A stretch of 35,221 nt of DNA, from the NCBI GenBank assembly GCA_913041085.1, contig CAJWHN010000008.1, positions 1 to 35,221 of the forward strand, read 5' to 3'. Numbering within the stretch: position 1 is the first letter of the stretch; each line of letters starts with the position of its first letter. The stretch is from an uncultured Flavobacteriales bacterium (GTDB lineage: Bacteria > Bacteroidota > Bacteroidia > Flavobacteriales > UBA7312). Under the pieces are notes generated by a model. The model saw only the letters and a program-made list of their open reading frames with translations. It made no database searches and had not been told where the DNA came from. This document shows positions 26,114 through 35,145 of this stretch, in pieces. The translations under genes and the position numbers were made by a program.

Positions 26114-27588
26114 GTAAATCCAAAAAAGTTGCAGTAGTTGGAGCAGGTGTAGGAGGATTAGCAACTGCTATACGTTTATCTATCAAAGGCTATTCTGTCG
26201 AAGTTTTTGAATCCAATTCATACATAGGTGGTAAATTATCACAAATTGAATCTAAAAATTTTCGCTTTGATGCTGGGCCTTCTTTATTTACTATGCCAGA
26301 GCTTGTAGATGAGTTGTTTGAATTGGCTAACAAAAATCCAAGACAGTATTTTAATTATCTTCAGTTAGTAGAAAGTTGTCGTTACTTTTATCCTGACGGA
26401 ACTTTTTTAAGAGGCTATTCCGATGTCCATAAGTTTGCCGAAGAAGCGGCTAAGCAAACTGGTGTGAATCCAAAAAAAGTAAAAAAGCACTTAGAAAAAA
26501 GTGCCTACATATACGATTCTACAGCCTTCCTTTTCTTAGAACGTTCCTTGCACAAATGGAGGTCATACCTATCTTTTAGGGTTTTGAAATCCTTTTTTAA
26601 GTTACCTTTTTTAGGCGTCTTTTCAAGTATGCATAAGGCTAATTCTAAAGCATTAAACAATGAAAAGATGACTCAGCTTTTTGATAGATATGCTACTTAT
26701 AACGGGTCTAACCCTTATGTAGCACCTTCCATCTTAAATATCATTCCTCATCTAGAATTTAATAAAGGAGCCTTTTTCCCAAAGGGAGGAATGTACTCTA
26801 TTGCCTTATGTTTATTTGAGTTAGCGAAGTCTTTGGGAGTTAAGTTTCATTTGAATTCAAAAGTCAGCAGAATTATTGAAAATAATGGTCAGGTTTTGGG
26901 TATTGAGGTCGATGGTATTCATAATAATGCTGATTATATAGTTTGCAATTTGGACATTCATTTTGTTTATAAAAACTTATTGCAGGGCTATAAAAAACCG
27001 ATTAAAACCTTGACTCAAGAACGTTCTACTTCGGCTCTAATTTTTTATTGGGGGATTAATAAAACATTTGACAATTTAGATTTGCATAATATCTTTTTTA
27101 GTGAGGATTACAAGCAAGAGTTTGAATATTTGAGACAAGGAAAAAAACTTTATGACGACCCTACAATTTATGTAAATATCACTTCAAAAAAGAATAAGTC
27201 CGATGCTCCCGAAGGCTGTGAAAATTGGTTTGTTATGATAAATGTACCATCTAATACCGGACAAGATTGGGATAGCTTAATTGTTGGAGCAAGGCAGTCT
27301 ATTTATCGAAAGTTGTCTCAACAATTGGAAATTAACCTAGAATCTCATATCTTAACAGAGCGAATTTTAGAACCAAGAACGATTGAATCTAAAACAGCCT
27401 CTTATCAAGGGTCGTTGTATGGGTCGGCATCAAATAACAAGATGGCAGCTTTTTTTCGTCATTCTAATTTTTCTAACGATATTAGAGGGCTATATTTTTG
27501 TGGGGGTAGTGTTCACCCTGGTGGTGGTATTCCTTTAGCACTTTCTTCTGCGAAAATTGTAGATGGTTTTTTTCAAACACTTAACTAA
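26104..27588 (+). CDS. crtD: Carotenoid desaturase, CrtD-like (CrtI superfamily)
   Basis: VAVVGAGVGGLATAIRLSIKGYSVEVFESNSYIGGKLSQ; C-terminal FCGGSVHPGGGIPLALSSAKIV; next to cruF. Confidence 0.8.
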   Translation: MRLSKSKKVAVVGAGVGGLATAIRLSIKGYSVEVFESNSYIGGKLSQIESKNFRFDAGPSLFTMPELVDELFELANKNPRQYFNYLQLVESCRYFYPDGTFLRGYSDVHKFAEEAAKQTGVNPKKVKKHLEKSAYIYDSTAFLFLERSLHKWRSYLSFRVLKSFFKLPFLGVFSSMHKANSKALNNEKMTQLFDRYATYNGSNPYVAPSILNIIPHLEFNKGAFFPKGGMYSIALCLFELAKSLGVKFHLNSKVSRIIENNGQVLGIEVDGIHNNADYIVCNLDIHFVYKNLLQGYKKPIKTLTQERSTSALIFYWGINKTFDNLDLHNIFFSEDYKQEFEYLRQGKKLYDDPTIYVNITSKKNKSDAPEGCENWFVMINVPSNTGQDWDSLIVGARQSIYRKLSQQLEINLESHILTERILEPRTIESKTASYQGSLYGSASNNKMAAFFRHSNFSNDIRGLYFCGGSVHPGGGIPLALSSAKIVDGFFQTLN

Positions 27589-28220
27589 TGAGTTGGACTA
27601 AGGTCAACATTATTATCATTTTGCTTTTTATTCTTCATTTAGTTGGAGGGGTGGCTCTTTCTATTGAAAGTGTTAAGTCTATTTTTCTTGCACTTACGCC
27701 ATTTAATCTTGCACTTACTTTTGGGTTATTGATTTGGGGAAACGATGACTTTTCTTTTAACTTTTTCAAGGTAATTTCTGTCCTTTTTCTGATTGGATTT
27801 TTTGTTGAAGTACTCGGAGTATATTCTGGTTTTTTATTTGGCGAATACCATTATGGCAAAACTTTAGGTTTTCAGTTTCTTGAAGTGCCACTTATTATTG
27901 GCGTGAACTGGGTACTGCTAGTAGTGTCATCTTTTGCTGTTAGCTCCTATTTTGTGTCTAATTCCATTTTAAAAGTTGTATTATCTTCTATTATTATGGT
28001 TTTATTAGATCTTATGATTGAGCCTGTGGCTATACGCTTAGATTTCTGGCATTGGCAAGCAGAGGTTATCCCATTGCAAAATTATCTTATGTGGTTTTTA
28101 GTGGCTTTATTAATGAACTGGATTCTGACTTTCAATCGGTTCAAGTTTAATGTGAAATTAGGTTTTGGCTTATTGATTTCTCAAGTTCTTTTTTTCACTT
28201 TACAATCGTTTAATTTTTAG
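27588..28220 (+). CDS. cruF: Carotenoid 1,2-hydratase-type membrane protein (CruF/DUF422 family)
   Basis: FFVEVLGVYSGFLFGEYHYGKTLGFQFLEVPLIIGVNW...DLMIEPVAIRLDFWHWQ. Confidence 0.85.
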   Translation: MSWTKVNIIIILLFILHLVGGVALSIESVKSIFLALTPFNLALTFGLLIWGNDDFSFNFFKVISVLFLIGFFVEVLGVYSGFLFGEYHYGKTLGFQFLEVPLIIGVNWVLLVVSSFAVSSYFVSNSILKVVLSSIIMVLLDLMIEPVAIRLDFWHWQAEVIPLQNYLMWFLVALLMNWILTFNRFKFNVKLGFGLLISQVLFFTLQSFNF

Positions 28221-28222
28221 TA

Positions 28223-28918
28223 ATGGGGTTTTTAGAGCATCATTTTTTCTATTTCATTTTAATGTTATTGTCACTAGCTTATCCTCTTGCTCAGAGTTTC
28301 GAAAGACGAATTTATTATTATAAAAAGTGGCATCTTCTATTGCCTTCTATTCTTTTGATGATGCTATTGTTTATCCCTTGGGATATATGGTTTACTCATT
28401 GGTCAGTCTGGCAATTTAACAGCGACTACATATGTGGCCTAAAAGTGGTTTTATTGCCTATTGAAGAATGGTTATTTTTTATCATTATTCCTTTTGCTTG
28501 TGTATTTATTCATGAGGTATTAAATTATTTTTTTAACAAAGAATTAGAGTCTAATGCTTATGTTAAAATTTCATTCGTACTTGCTTTAATACTAGCAGTA
28601 TCATCTGTGATATGGTCAGAAAAATTATATACACTAGTTTGTTTTAGCCTAACTTCAGTTTCCCTTTTTATATTATCTATTTATCAGCCAAAATGGATAG
28701 GTTCTTTTTTTAGAACGTATTTAGTTTCCTTAATTCCTTTTTTAATTATCAACGGTTTTTTGACAGGTAGTTTCAATGAAACACCCATAGTCAGTTATAG
28801 CTCAAACCACATAATTGGCGCTAGAATTCTGAATATTCCTATTGAAGATAGTATGTATTGTTTGTTGATGCTTTTGATAGTAATTGCTGTTTATGAAAAA
28901 AAATCGACATTAAAATAA
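28223..28918 (+). CDS. crtYcd: Lycopene beta-cyclase, fused CrtYc-CrtYd type
   Basis: Two lycopene-cyclase repeats, with PIEEWLFFIIIPF and PIEDSMYCLLMLL motifs. Confidence 0.88.
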   Translation: MGFLEHHFFYFILMLLSLAYPLAQSFERRIYYYKKWHLLLPSILLMMLLFIPWDIWFTHWSVWQFNSDYICGLKVVLLPIEEWLFFIIIPFACVFIHEVLNYFFNKELESNAYVKISFVLALILAVSSVIWSEKLYTLVCFSLTSVSLFILSIYQPKWIGSFFRTYLVSLIPFLIINGFLTGSFNETPIVSYSSNHIIGARILNIPIEDSMYCLLMLLIVIAVYEKKSTLK

Positions 28919-28992
28919 ACAGAAAAATGTCATTTTTACTTTAAGACTTAATATTTCATGTGATGTTAGTGTTGTTTTTACACTTTTTAACA

Positions 28993-29000
28993 TATATTTG
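28993..29000 (+). promoter_or_regulatory. -7 box TATATTTG for the glycolytic operon
   Basis: TAnnTTTG, about 20 nt before the inferred ATT start. Confidence 0.5.
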
Positions 29001-29020
29001 CTGAAAATATACATTTAGAC

Positions 29021-29992
29021 ATTAAAAAAATTGCAATCATAACATCGGGAGGAGATTCTCCGGGCATGAATGCAGCGCTTAGAAGCGTTGTTCGTTCAGC
29101 CAATTATCACGGCATAGAGTGTGTAGGATTTTATCGTGGTTATCAAGGCATAATAGAAAATGATTTCAAGCCACTTGAAATGCGTTCAGTTAGTAATATT
29201 CTTGAACTTGGTGGAACTGTTTTAAGAACGGCACGTTCATTAGATTTTCATAAATCTGAAGTTCGTGAAAAGGCTTACCATAATCTAAAGTCACAGAATA
29301 TTGACGCATTAGTTGTTATTGGCGGTAACGGTTCAATTACAGGTGCTAATGTGTTTGCTAAACAATTTGATTTTCCTTGTGTAGGTATTCCAGCCTCAAT
29401 AGATAACGATATATATGGTACTGATTGCTCTATTGGTTTTCAGACAGCCTTACAAACCATAGTTGAGTCTGTAGATAAAATTAGAGATACAGCCCGTTCT
29501 CACAATCGATTATTCTTTGTCGAAGTGATGGGTAGAGACAATGGTAATTTAGCACTTTACTCAGCCATCGCCTCTGGAGCATGTTTTGTGATAATTCCAG
29601 AAAAAGAATTTGAGATAACTAATCTTGCTGAGCGATTGAAAACAGGTAAGTCTATGAGTAAATCATCAAGTATCGTTATTGTAGCAGAAGGGAATAATTA
29701 TGGTCCTTCCTACAAAATTGCTGAAGACTTAACAGAAGTATTTGATGAGTACGAATCTAAAGTTACTATTCTTGGACACTTACAAAGAGGAGGTTCGCCA
29801 GTGGTAATGGATAGGCTAATAGCAAGTCGATTAGGTTTGTTTGCAGTTCAAGCATTAATGTCTGAAAACTATGGTAATATGGTTGGTATAATTAAAAACG
29901 AAACCGTATTGATTCCTATGCAAGATGTAGTAGATAAACAGAAAACAATAAACGAAAATTTATATATGTTAAACAAAATTATTTCAAGATAA
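29021..29992 (+). CDS. pfkA: 6-phosphofructokinase; apparent ATT start codon
   Basis: ATT AAA AAA ATT GCA ATC ATA ACA TCG GGA GGA GAT TCT CCG GGC ATG encodes (M)KKIAIITSGGDSPGM before the annotated ATG at 29066. No ATG/GTG/TTG occurs in frame between the upstream stop (28988) and 29066. Confidence 0.85.
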   Translation: MKKIAIITSGGDSPGMNAALRSVVRSANYHGIECVGFYRGYQGIIENDFKPLEMRSVSNILELGGTVLRTARSLDFHKSEVREKAYHNLKSQNIDALVVIGGNGSITGANVFAKQFDFPCVGIPASIDNDIYGTDCSIGFQTALQTIVESVDKIRDTARSHNRLFFVEVMGRDNGNLALYSAIASGACFVIIPEKEFEITNLAERLKTGKSMSKSSSIVIVAEGNNYGPSYKIAEDLTEVFDEYESKVTILGHLQRGGSPVVMDRLIASRLGLFAVQALMSENYGNMVGIIKNETVLIPMQDVVDKQKTINENLYMLNKIISR

Positions 29993-29993
29993 A

Positions 29994-31004
29994 ATGACAA
30001 AAATTAAAGTAGCAATTAATGGATTTGGAAGAATAGGTAGAAATTTTTTCCGTCAAGCACTCGAATCCGATAATATAGAGGTCGTAGCAATTAACGACTT
30101 AACAGATGTAAAAACTTTAGCACATTTATTAAAGTATGACTCTACGCATGGCGTGTTGACTAACAACGTTAGTCCTTCAGATAACAAGATTTTAGTAGAT
30201 TCTACTGAGATACCAGTTTATTCATGTCCTAACCCTCAAGAATTACCTTGGAAAGCATTAAATGTTGATGTAGTTTTAGAGTCTACAGGTCGTTTCTTAA
30301 AGAACGAACAAGCCTTACAACACGTAATAGCAGGAGCTAAAAAAGTTGTTGTTTCAGCGCCTTCACCTGATGCTAAAACAGTCGTATTGGGTGTAAATAA
30401 TGAGGTGATTACTGAGGAAGACTTTGTATTTTCAAATGCTTCTTGTACAACCAATTGTTTAGCGCCTATGGCAAAAGTTATTAATGATAACTTCGGCATA
30501 AAATCAGGTTACATAACGACTACACATGCTTTTACGGCAGACCAAAGTCTTCAAGATATGCCTCACAAAGATTTGAGAAGGGCACGTTCAGCAATGAATT
30601 CTATTATTCCTACTAAAACAGGTGCAGCATCTGCAGTTGGTAAAGTATTGCCAAGTTTGAATGGTAAATTAGACGGTATAGCTTTACGAGTGCCTGTGGC
30701 ATGTGGCTCAATTACCGATTTCGTATGCGTTACTGAAAAAGAAACCACTGTTGAAGAAGTCAATAACTTGTTACAAGCAGCGTCCAACACATCAATGCAA
30801 GGCATCTTAGCCGTTAGCTCAGAACCTTTAGTTTCTATTGATATTGTTGGTAGAAAAGAATCATCAATTATTGATGCAGAATTAACTAAAGTTGATGGGA
30901 ATTTGATTAAATTAGTTTCTTGGTACGATAACGAGACTGGATACTCGGCACGTTTAATAGATTTTTGTTCAATCGTTACCGAAAAAGAACTAACAAAAAT
31001 TTAA
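29994..31004 (+). CDS. gapA: Glyceraldehyde-3-phosphate dehydrogenase
   Basis: INGFGRIGRNFFRQAL, SNASCTTNCLAPMAKV, SWYDNETGYSARLIDF. Confidence 0.97.
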   Translation: MTKIKVAINGFGRIGRNFFRQALESDNIEVVAINDLTDVKTLAHLLKYDSTHGVLTNNVSPSDNKILVDSTEIPVYSCPNPQELPWKALNVDVVLESTGRFLKNEQALQHVIAGAKKVVVSAPSPDAKTVVLGVNNEVITEEDFVFSNASCTTNCLAPMAKVINDNFGIKSGYITTTHAFTADQSLQDMPHKDLRRARSAMNSIIPTKTGAASAVGKVLPSLNGKLDGIALRVPVACGSITDFVCVTEKETTVEEVNNLLQAASNTSMQGILAVSSEPLVSIDIVGRKESSIIDAELTKVDGNLIKLVSWYDNETGYSARLIDFCSIVTEKELTKI

Positions 31005-31008
31005 TATC

Positions 31009-31425
31009 ATGAGTAAAATAGCAGTAATAGCCCACGATAATTTCAAACCTAACCTTTTAGAATTCCTTAAGGGGAAAAAATCATGGTTTTTTGGTAGAGA
31101 AATTGTTGCTACGGGAAGAACTGCTGAATTTTTAGAAGCTGGCGATTTAAATTTGCCCCTTTTGCACGTCAATAAAGGGTCCGATGGCGGTTACCTTCAG
31201 ATTACTGAAATGATAAAAAATGGTGAAGTCGGTATTGTATTCTTTTTTAGAGATGCGACTATTGTTCAACCTTTTCATGAAGACATCAGTAAACTGCTAA
31301 ATACTTGCGATTTAGAAAATATCCCCTTGAGCACTAATCAGGCTGGAGCAGAATTGTTAATCATAGGTAAAATAAGAATGGAAGCTTCTGAAAAAGCACA
31401 ATCTAAACTTAATTCAAATCAATGA
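31009..31425 (+). CDS. Methylglyoxal synthase-like paralog with degenerate active site
   Basis: MSKIAVIAHDN...; SGPxGGD motif replaced by KGSDGGY; PHDPD region replaced by PFHED. Confidence 0.8.
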   Translation: MSKIAVIAHDNFKPNLLEFLKGKKSWFFGREIVATGRTAEFLEAGDLNLPLLHVNKGSDGGYLQITEMIKNGEVGIVFFFRDATIVQPFHEDISKLLNTCDLENIPLSTNQAGAELLIIGKIRMEASEKAQSKLNSNQ

Positions 31426-31787
31426 AGATAGCAGTTATTGCACACGACGGGACAAAAGATCGCCTCAGGGGTTTTATACAATCTAAAATTAACATGATTT
31501 CTAATCATACCATCGTTTGTACTAAAAGCACTTCTAAGATTGTCAAAGAATTTAATTTAGATGTTAGTGCAGTCGAATCTGGGCCACTAGGGGGAGATGC
31601 GCAAATAGCTGCACAAATAGTAAGTAATGAAATAGAGGCTGTTCTCTTTTTGAGAGATCCATTAGGTAAGCACCCTCACGAACCAGATATAAATATGTTA
31701 TTGAGATTGTGCGATGTGTACCAAGTTCCACTAGCAACCAATTTTAAAACAGCAGAGATTTTATTAAACCATTTTAAAAATCTTTAA
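31422..31787 (+). CDS. mgsA: Methylglyoxal synthase
   Basis: IAVIAHDG..., ESGPLGGDAQIAAQI, LRDPLGKHPHEPDINMLLRLCDVYQVPLATN. Confidence 0.9.
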   Translation: MKIAVIAHDGTKDRLRGFIQSKINMISNHTIVCTKSTSKIVKEFNLDVSAVESGPLGGDAQIAAQIVSNEIEAVLFLRDPLGKHPHEPDINMLLRLCDVYQVPLATNFKTAEILLNHFKNL

Positions 31788-31791
31788 AAAG

Positions 31792-32730
31792 ATGAAAGTA
31801 GTAGGAGTAGATATTGGGGGAACAAATACAGAATTAGCTGTAATAGATTCTAAAGATGGAATTCTTAAAATGAGCGCTTTCAAAACCAAAGCAAGTGATT
31901 CCTTCGCTGAGTATATTGATGATTTAAGTTGTCAAATTGAAGTATTAACATTGGAGTATTCAATAGATTCAATTGGTATAGGTGCGCCTAACTTTGATTC
32001 TAAGGCTCAAACGTTTTGTCCAGTAAATTTTCCTTGGGATGACCTAAAGCCGTTTAATTTAAAAGCTCATCTAGAGAGTTTTTTAAATATTCCAACCTTT
32101 TTAATTAATGATGCCAATGCCTCTGCTATGGCTGAAAATCGTTATGGTGCTGGTAAAAAATACAAAGATTTTTCACTTATTACTTTAGGTACTGGTTTAG
32201 GTGGTGGTATCATTATCAATAATCAGCTTTTTGAAGGTGCTTTCGGATATGCCGGTGAATTTGGTCATACCAAAATAGAGGGTTTAGATAGACAATGTAA
32301 TTGTGGGGGTGTAGGATGTTTAGAGACTGTTGTTTCTGCTAACGGTATTAAAAAGTCATATGCTGTTAATATGAAAGAAATTAAAAGTAGTGTTCCTACT
32401 CAAATTCCTTCGGTTAAAACCATTTTTGATAAAGCTAAAAATGGAGATAAAAGATGTCAGGTGATTTTAAACTACACATTTGAAAAGTTAGGTCAAAAAA
32501 TGGCTGATTTTATACACATACTAAATCCAGAAGCTATTATTTTCTGTGGAAATATTGCCAAGTCTATGGAGAGTTATTTACCTATTATTTCTGATTTTTG
32601 CGAAGAGCAATTACTTGATGACTTTAAAGGTAAAATACATTACGGAATATCCGAATTGCTAGATGACAAAATGAATGTTTTAGGACCAGCCTCATTAGCA
32701 TTTACAAAGGCCGAAGAGTTAGTTAGCTAA
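31792..32730 (+). CDS. ROK-family sugar kinase (glucokinase-like)
   Basis: GVDIGGTNTELAV, TLGTGLGGGIIINNQL, ROK zinc motif CNCGGVGCLE. Confidence 0.92.
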   Translation: MKVVGVDIGGTNTELAVIDSKDGILKMSAFKTKASDSFAEYIDDLSCQIEVLTLEYSIDSIGIGAPNFDSKAQTFCPVNFPWDDLKPFNLKAHLESFLNIPTFLINDANASAMAENRYGAGKKYKDFSLITLGTGLGGGIIINNQLFEGAFGYAGEFGHTKIEGLDRQCNCGGVGCLETVVSANGIKKSYAVNMKEIKSSVPTQIPSVKTIFDKAKNGDKRCQVILNYTFEKLGQKMADFIHILNPEAIIFCGNIAKSMESYLPIISDFCEEQLLDDFKGKIHYGISELLDDKMNVLGPASLAFTKAEELVS

Positions 32731-32736
32731 ATCCTT

Positions 32737-33432
32737 TTATTGTTGGTTGAATTTGTAAAGCTCAGCAGGTTTGTGAGAAACACCCTTTTGCTTTTCGTTG
32801 GTTTTCTCTAATATCCCTTTGTTTATAATCTGTTTTCTGAAGTTTCTTTTATCAAGCTTCTCATTCAAAATTATCTCATATAGCTCTTGTAGTTGCGATA
32901 AAGTGAACTTTCTTGGAAGTAATTCTGAAGTTACCTCATGATTTATCTCTGTTCTTAAGAACTGAATAGCATCATTAACAATTAAGTTGTGGTCAAATGC
33001 CATTTCTGGAATATTTTCTATATCTGTCCAACACACATCGTGCGCAAAATAAGAGGCTTGAGGATTGTAGTCTTCCATTCTTACAATAGAAACGTATCCA
33101 ATTGTAATTACTCTTTCATTGGGGTCAGCTCTAAAATTTTCTAACCACTCTTTATCTTTTTCTTCTTGAACACGTGTTGGATTACCAAAGGTTTTAAATT
33201 GCTTTAGATATAAGTTGTCTAATTTTGTTAAGCTAAAAAGAATTCTATTGGCAGCATCGTCAATGTCTTCGTCAAGTTCTATGAGGTCGCCAGGAATAGC
33301 GAACTGTGTTTTCTTACGGTCTTGTTTTGAAAAAGGGTTTACCTTTTTTTCAATAGTTAAAACTTTTATTTTTTTTTCAGTATCATCAAAACCGAAAATT
33401 ACACAATCGACAGAAACATTAATCTTAGACAT
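32737..33432 (-). CDS. NrtR/AraR-like regulator: degenerate Nudix domain + winged helix
   Basis: SVDCVIFGFDD...FAIPGDLIELDEDIDDAANRILFSLT...; C-terminal FTLSQLQELYEIILNEKLDKRNFRKQIINKGIL. Confidence 0.85.
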   Translation of the reverse strand: MSKINVSVDCVIFGFDDTEKKIKVLTIEKKVNPFSKQDRKKTQFAIPGDLIELDEDIDDAANRILFSLTKLDNLYLKQFKTFGNPTRVQEEKDKEWLENFRADPNERVITIGYVSIVRMEDYNPQASYFAHDVCWTDIENIPEMAFDHNLIVNDAIQFLRTEINHEVTSELLPRKFTLSQLQELYEIILNEKLDKRNFRKQIINKGILEKTNEKQKGVSHKPAELYKFNQQ

Positions 33433-33451
33433 AATTTGTTTAGTGTTTAAC

Positions 33452-33459
33452 CAAATATA
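33452..33459 (-). promoter_or_regulatory. -7 box TATATTTG for the NrtR-like regulator
   Basis: TAnnTTTG on minus strand. Confidence 0.4.
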
Positions 33460-33471
33460 TTAAATAATTAG

Positions 33472-33490
33472 TTTAAAGATAGTCTTTAAA
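33472..33490. promoter_or_regulatory. Perfect palindrome TTTAAAGA-TAG-TCTTTAAA, candidate operator of the NrtR-like gene
   Basis: 8-bp perfect inverted repeat, 3-bp spacer, upstream of the regulator's -7 box. Confidence 0.5.
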
Positions 33491-33531
33491 TGTCAAAATT
33501 ATACTTTGATTATATAAATACAATTAAAAAA

Positions 33532-33906
33532 TTAATAATTGACTTTATAATGAATAAATAAATTAGCCCAAATAATTTTTGAAAGATGGAATATATAAGG
33601 AGTGCCTACGGTTAATATTACTCCAACAAAAATCAAAATTTGAAGCATAGATGCTTGTAAATCAAGAATCCAGTTAGATAAATAAGTTGCAACGAAAATT
33701 GCAATGCCTATAGCATACGAAACATACATTGCTCCAAAATAAAAGCCGGGCTCTTTGCTGAATTTTATTTTACAATTTAGACAGTGTTTATACAACTCGC
33801 CAATTTTTTTAAAGTTATATGCTGATGAGGTGAAGAATTCGCCTTCGTGGCACTGAGGGCATTTAAATTTAAGTATACTATATAATTTCGCTCCCTTTTT
33901 TAACAT
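33532..33906 (-). CDS. DUF983 family membrane protein
   Basis: LKFKCPQCHEGEFF...HCLNCKIKFSKEPGFYFGAMYVSYAIG. Confidence 0.85.
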   Translation of the reverse strand: MLKKGAKLYSILKFKCPQCHEGEFFTSSAYNFKKIGELYKHCLNCKIKFSKEPGFYFGAMYVSYAIGIAIFVATYLSNWILDLQASMLQILIFVGVILTVGTPYIFHLSKIIWANLFIHYKVNY

Positions 33907-34989
33907 TTAGGAAAGGTAAAAAACTAAGCCTAAAAAGCTTAAGTAAAATCCAATTACAATTATTGATCGGTAAAAATTTATTCCTTTAAACCAATAAATT
34001 ATAGTAATGGGGATAGAGAATACGATTAAAAATATGGACGATAAGAAAACAATGTTATTGTTTTTGCTTGTTGAAGTTGTTGATATTACATCTATACCAT
34101 TGACCATTAGATATACAAGAACAGGTAGTCCTATGCCTATGCAGATATCAAATATATTACTGCCATATGCATTTGAAAAAGCATCTTTATATTTTTCGTT
34201 TTGGGCATCTTTGACTGATAATATTGTATCTGGAATGCTTGAGGCTACGGCAGCAATAAAAAAGGTGATGAAAAATAAGTTCATATTCAGTTGCTCCGAT
34301 AGCTGTTCACTACTAGTTACAAGTTCTTTACAAGCTAAAGAGATAATAACTAAGGAAATAACTAAGATTAAACTAGCCTTCCAGGTGTTCAATTTAGATT
34401 TGTTTAATATTAATCCTGCAATGTTAATATTGATTATTTTTTTAAACAATCCAGTTTCTTCAATGTAATCTTCTTTGTTATTTTGTGATGTACGGGCTGT
34501 ATTTGTCAAGTTTTTATTATTTCTTTTTTTAAAAACTAAAACAATATAAATACAGTAAAGAACAATGAGAATTGTAGCAAGGTAAATGGATATGCCACCG
34601 AAGTATAGCCCTGCTAACAAAGCAATTTCTGTGACGATTAAGAAAAAGCCATCTTGTTCTATAATTTTTTTATCAGTAGGGAACAAGGGAGTGCCATACT
34701 TGTAATATATAACTAAGAATGAAACTGCTGGTATTATAGCGATATTAAATATAGAGCTTCCAATAATGGTGGCATAACCTGCTGAAAAACCCTCAAGGTC
34801 ACCAATGTAAAAGAGAAAGAAAAAAGAAATGAGTAGTTCGGGTAAAGAACTCGCTATTGCATTTATAGTTGGTCCTTTTATTCCCTCGTTAAGATTACGA
34901 GTGAGGTAGGAAGAAGCAATGTCAAAAGATTCGCTTGCTTTCCAAATTAAGTAAGTGGAGAGACATATTAAACTAAATGATAATATCAT
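33907..34989 (-). CDS. CaCA-family sodium/calcium exchanger-like protein
   Basis: NAIASSLPELLISFFFL...IIGSSIFNIAI; second repeat AAVASSIPDTILSV...NAYGSNIFDICIGIGLP. Confidence 0.88.
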   Translation of the reverse strand: MILSFSLICLSTYLIWKASESFDIASSYLTRNLNEGIKGPTINAIASSLPELLISFFFLFYIGDLEGFSAGYATIIGSSIFNIAIIPAVSFLVIYYKYGTPLFPTDKKIIEQDGFFLIVTEIALLAGLYFGGISIYLATILIVLYCIYIVLVFKKRNNKNLTNTARTSQNNKEDYIEETGLFKKIININIAGLILNKSKLNTWKASLILVISLVIISLACKELVTSSEQLSEQLNMNLFFITFFIAAVASSIPDTILSVKDAQNEKYKDAFSNAYGSNIFDICIGIGLPVLVYLMVNGIDVISTTSTSKNNNIVFLSSIFLIVFSIPITIIYWFKGINFYRSIIVIGFYLSFLGLVFYLS

Positions 34990-35106
34990 TTTGCAAAACT
35001 ATATAAATAAACGCATTTCTTTAATCTATTTTTATTTATCGTATATATCTATATAAACATTATACAATCTTACTCAAAGCCGTTATCTAAATATTGACTA
35101 AAATGC

Positions 35107-35145
35107 AAAAAGACCTCACATCTACTAGATAAGAGGTCTTTTTTT
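35107..35145 (-). terminator. Intrinsic terminator downstream of tRNA-Phe
   Basis: AGACCTC (35111-35117) pairs with GAGGTCT (35133-35139), with A/T runs on both sides. Confidence 0.75.

Noticed and set aside
28921-28938. AAAAATG-T-CATTTTT palindrome after crtYcd as terminator
   Set aside because: Essentially no loop and AT-only stem; unlikely to be a stable hairpin.
35060-35067. Isolated TTATACAA half-site upstream of the CaCA exchanger
   Set aside because: No TTGTATAA partner at the 24-bp offset (35036-35043 reads TTATCGTA); in AT-rich sequence a lone 8-mer is expected by chance.
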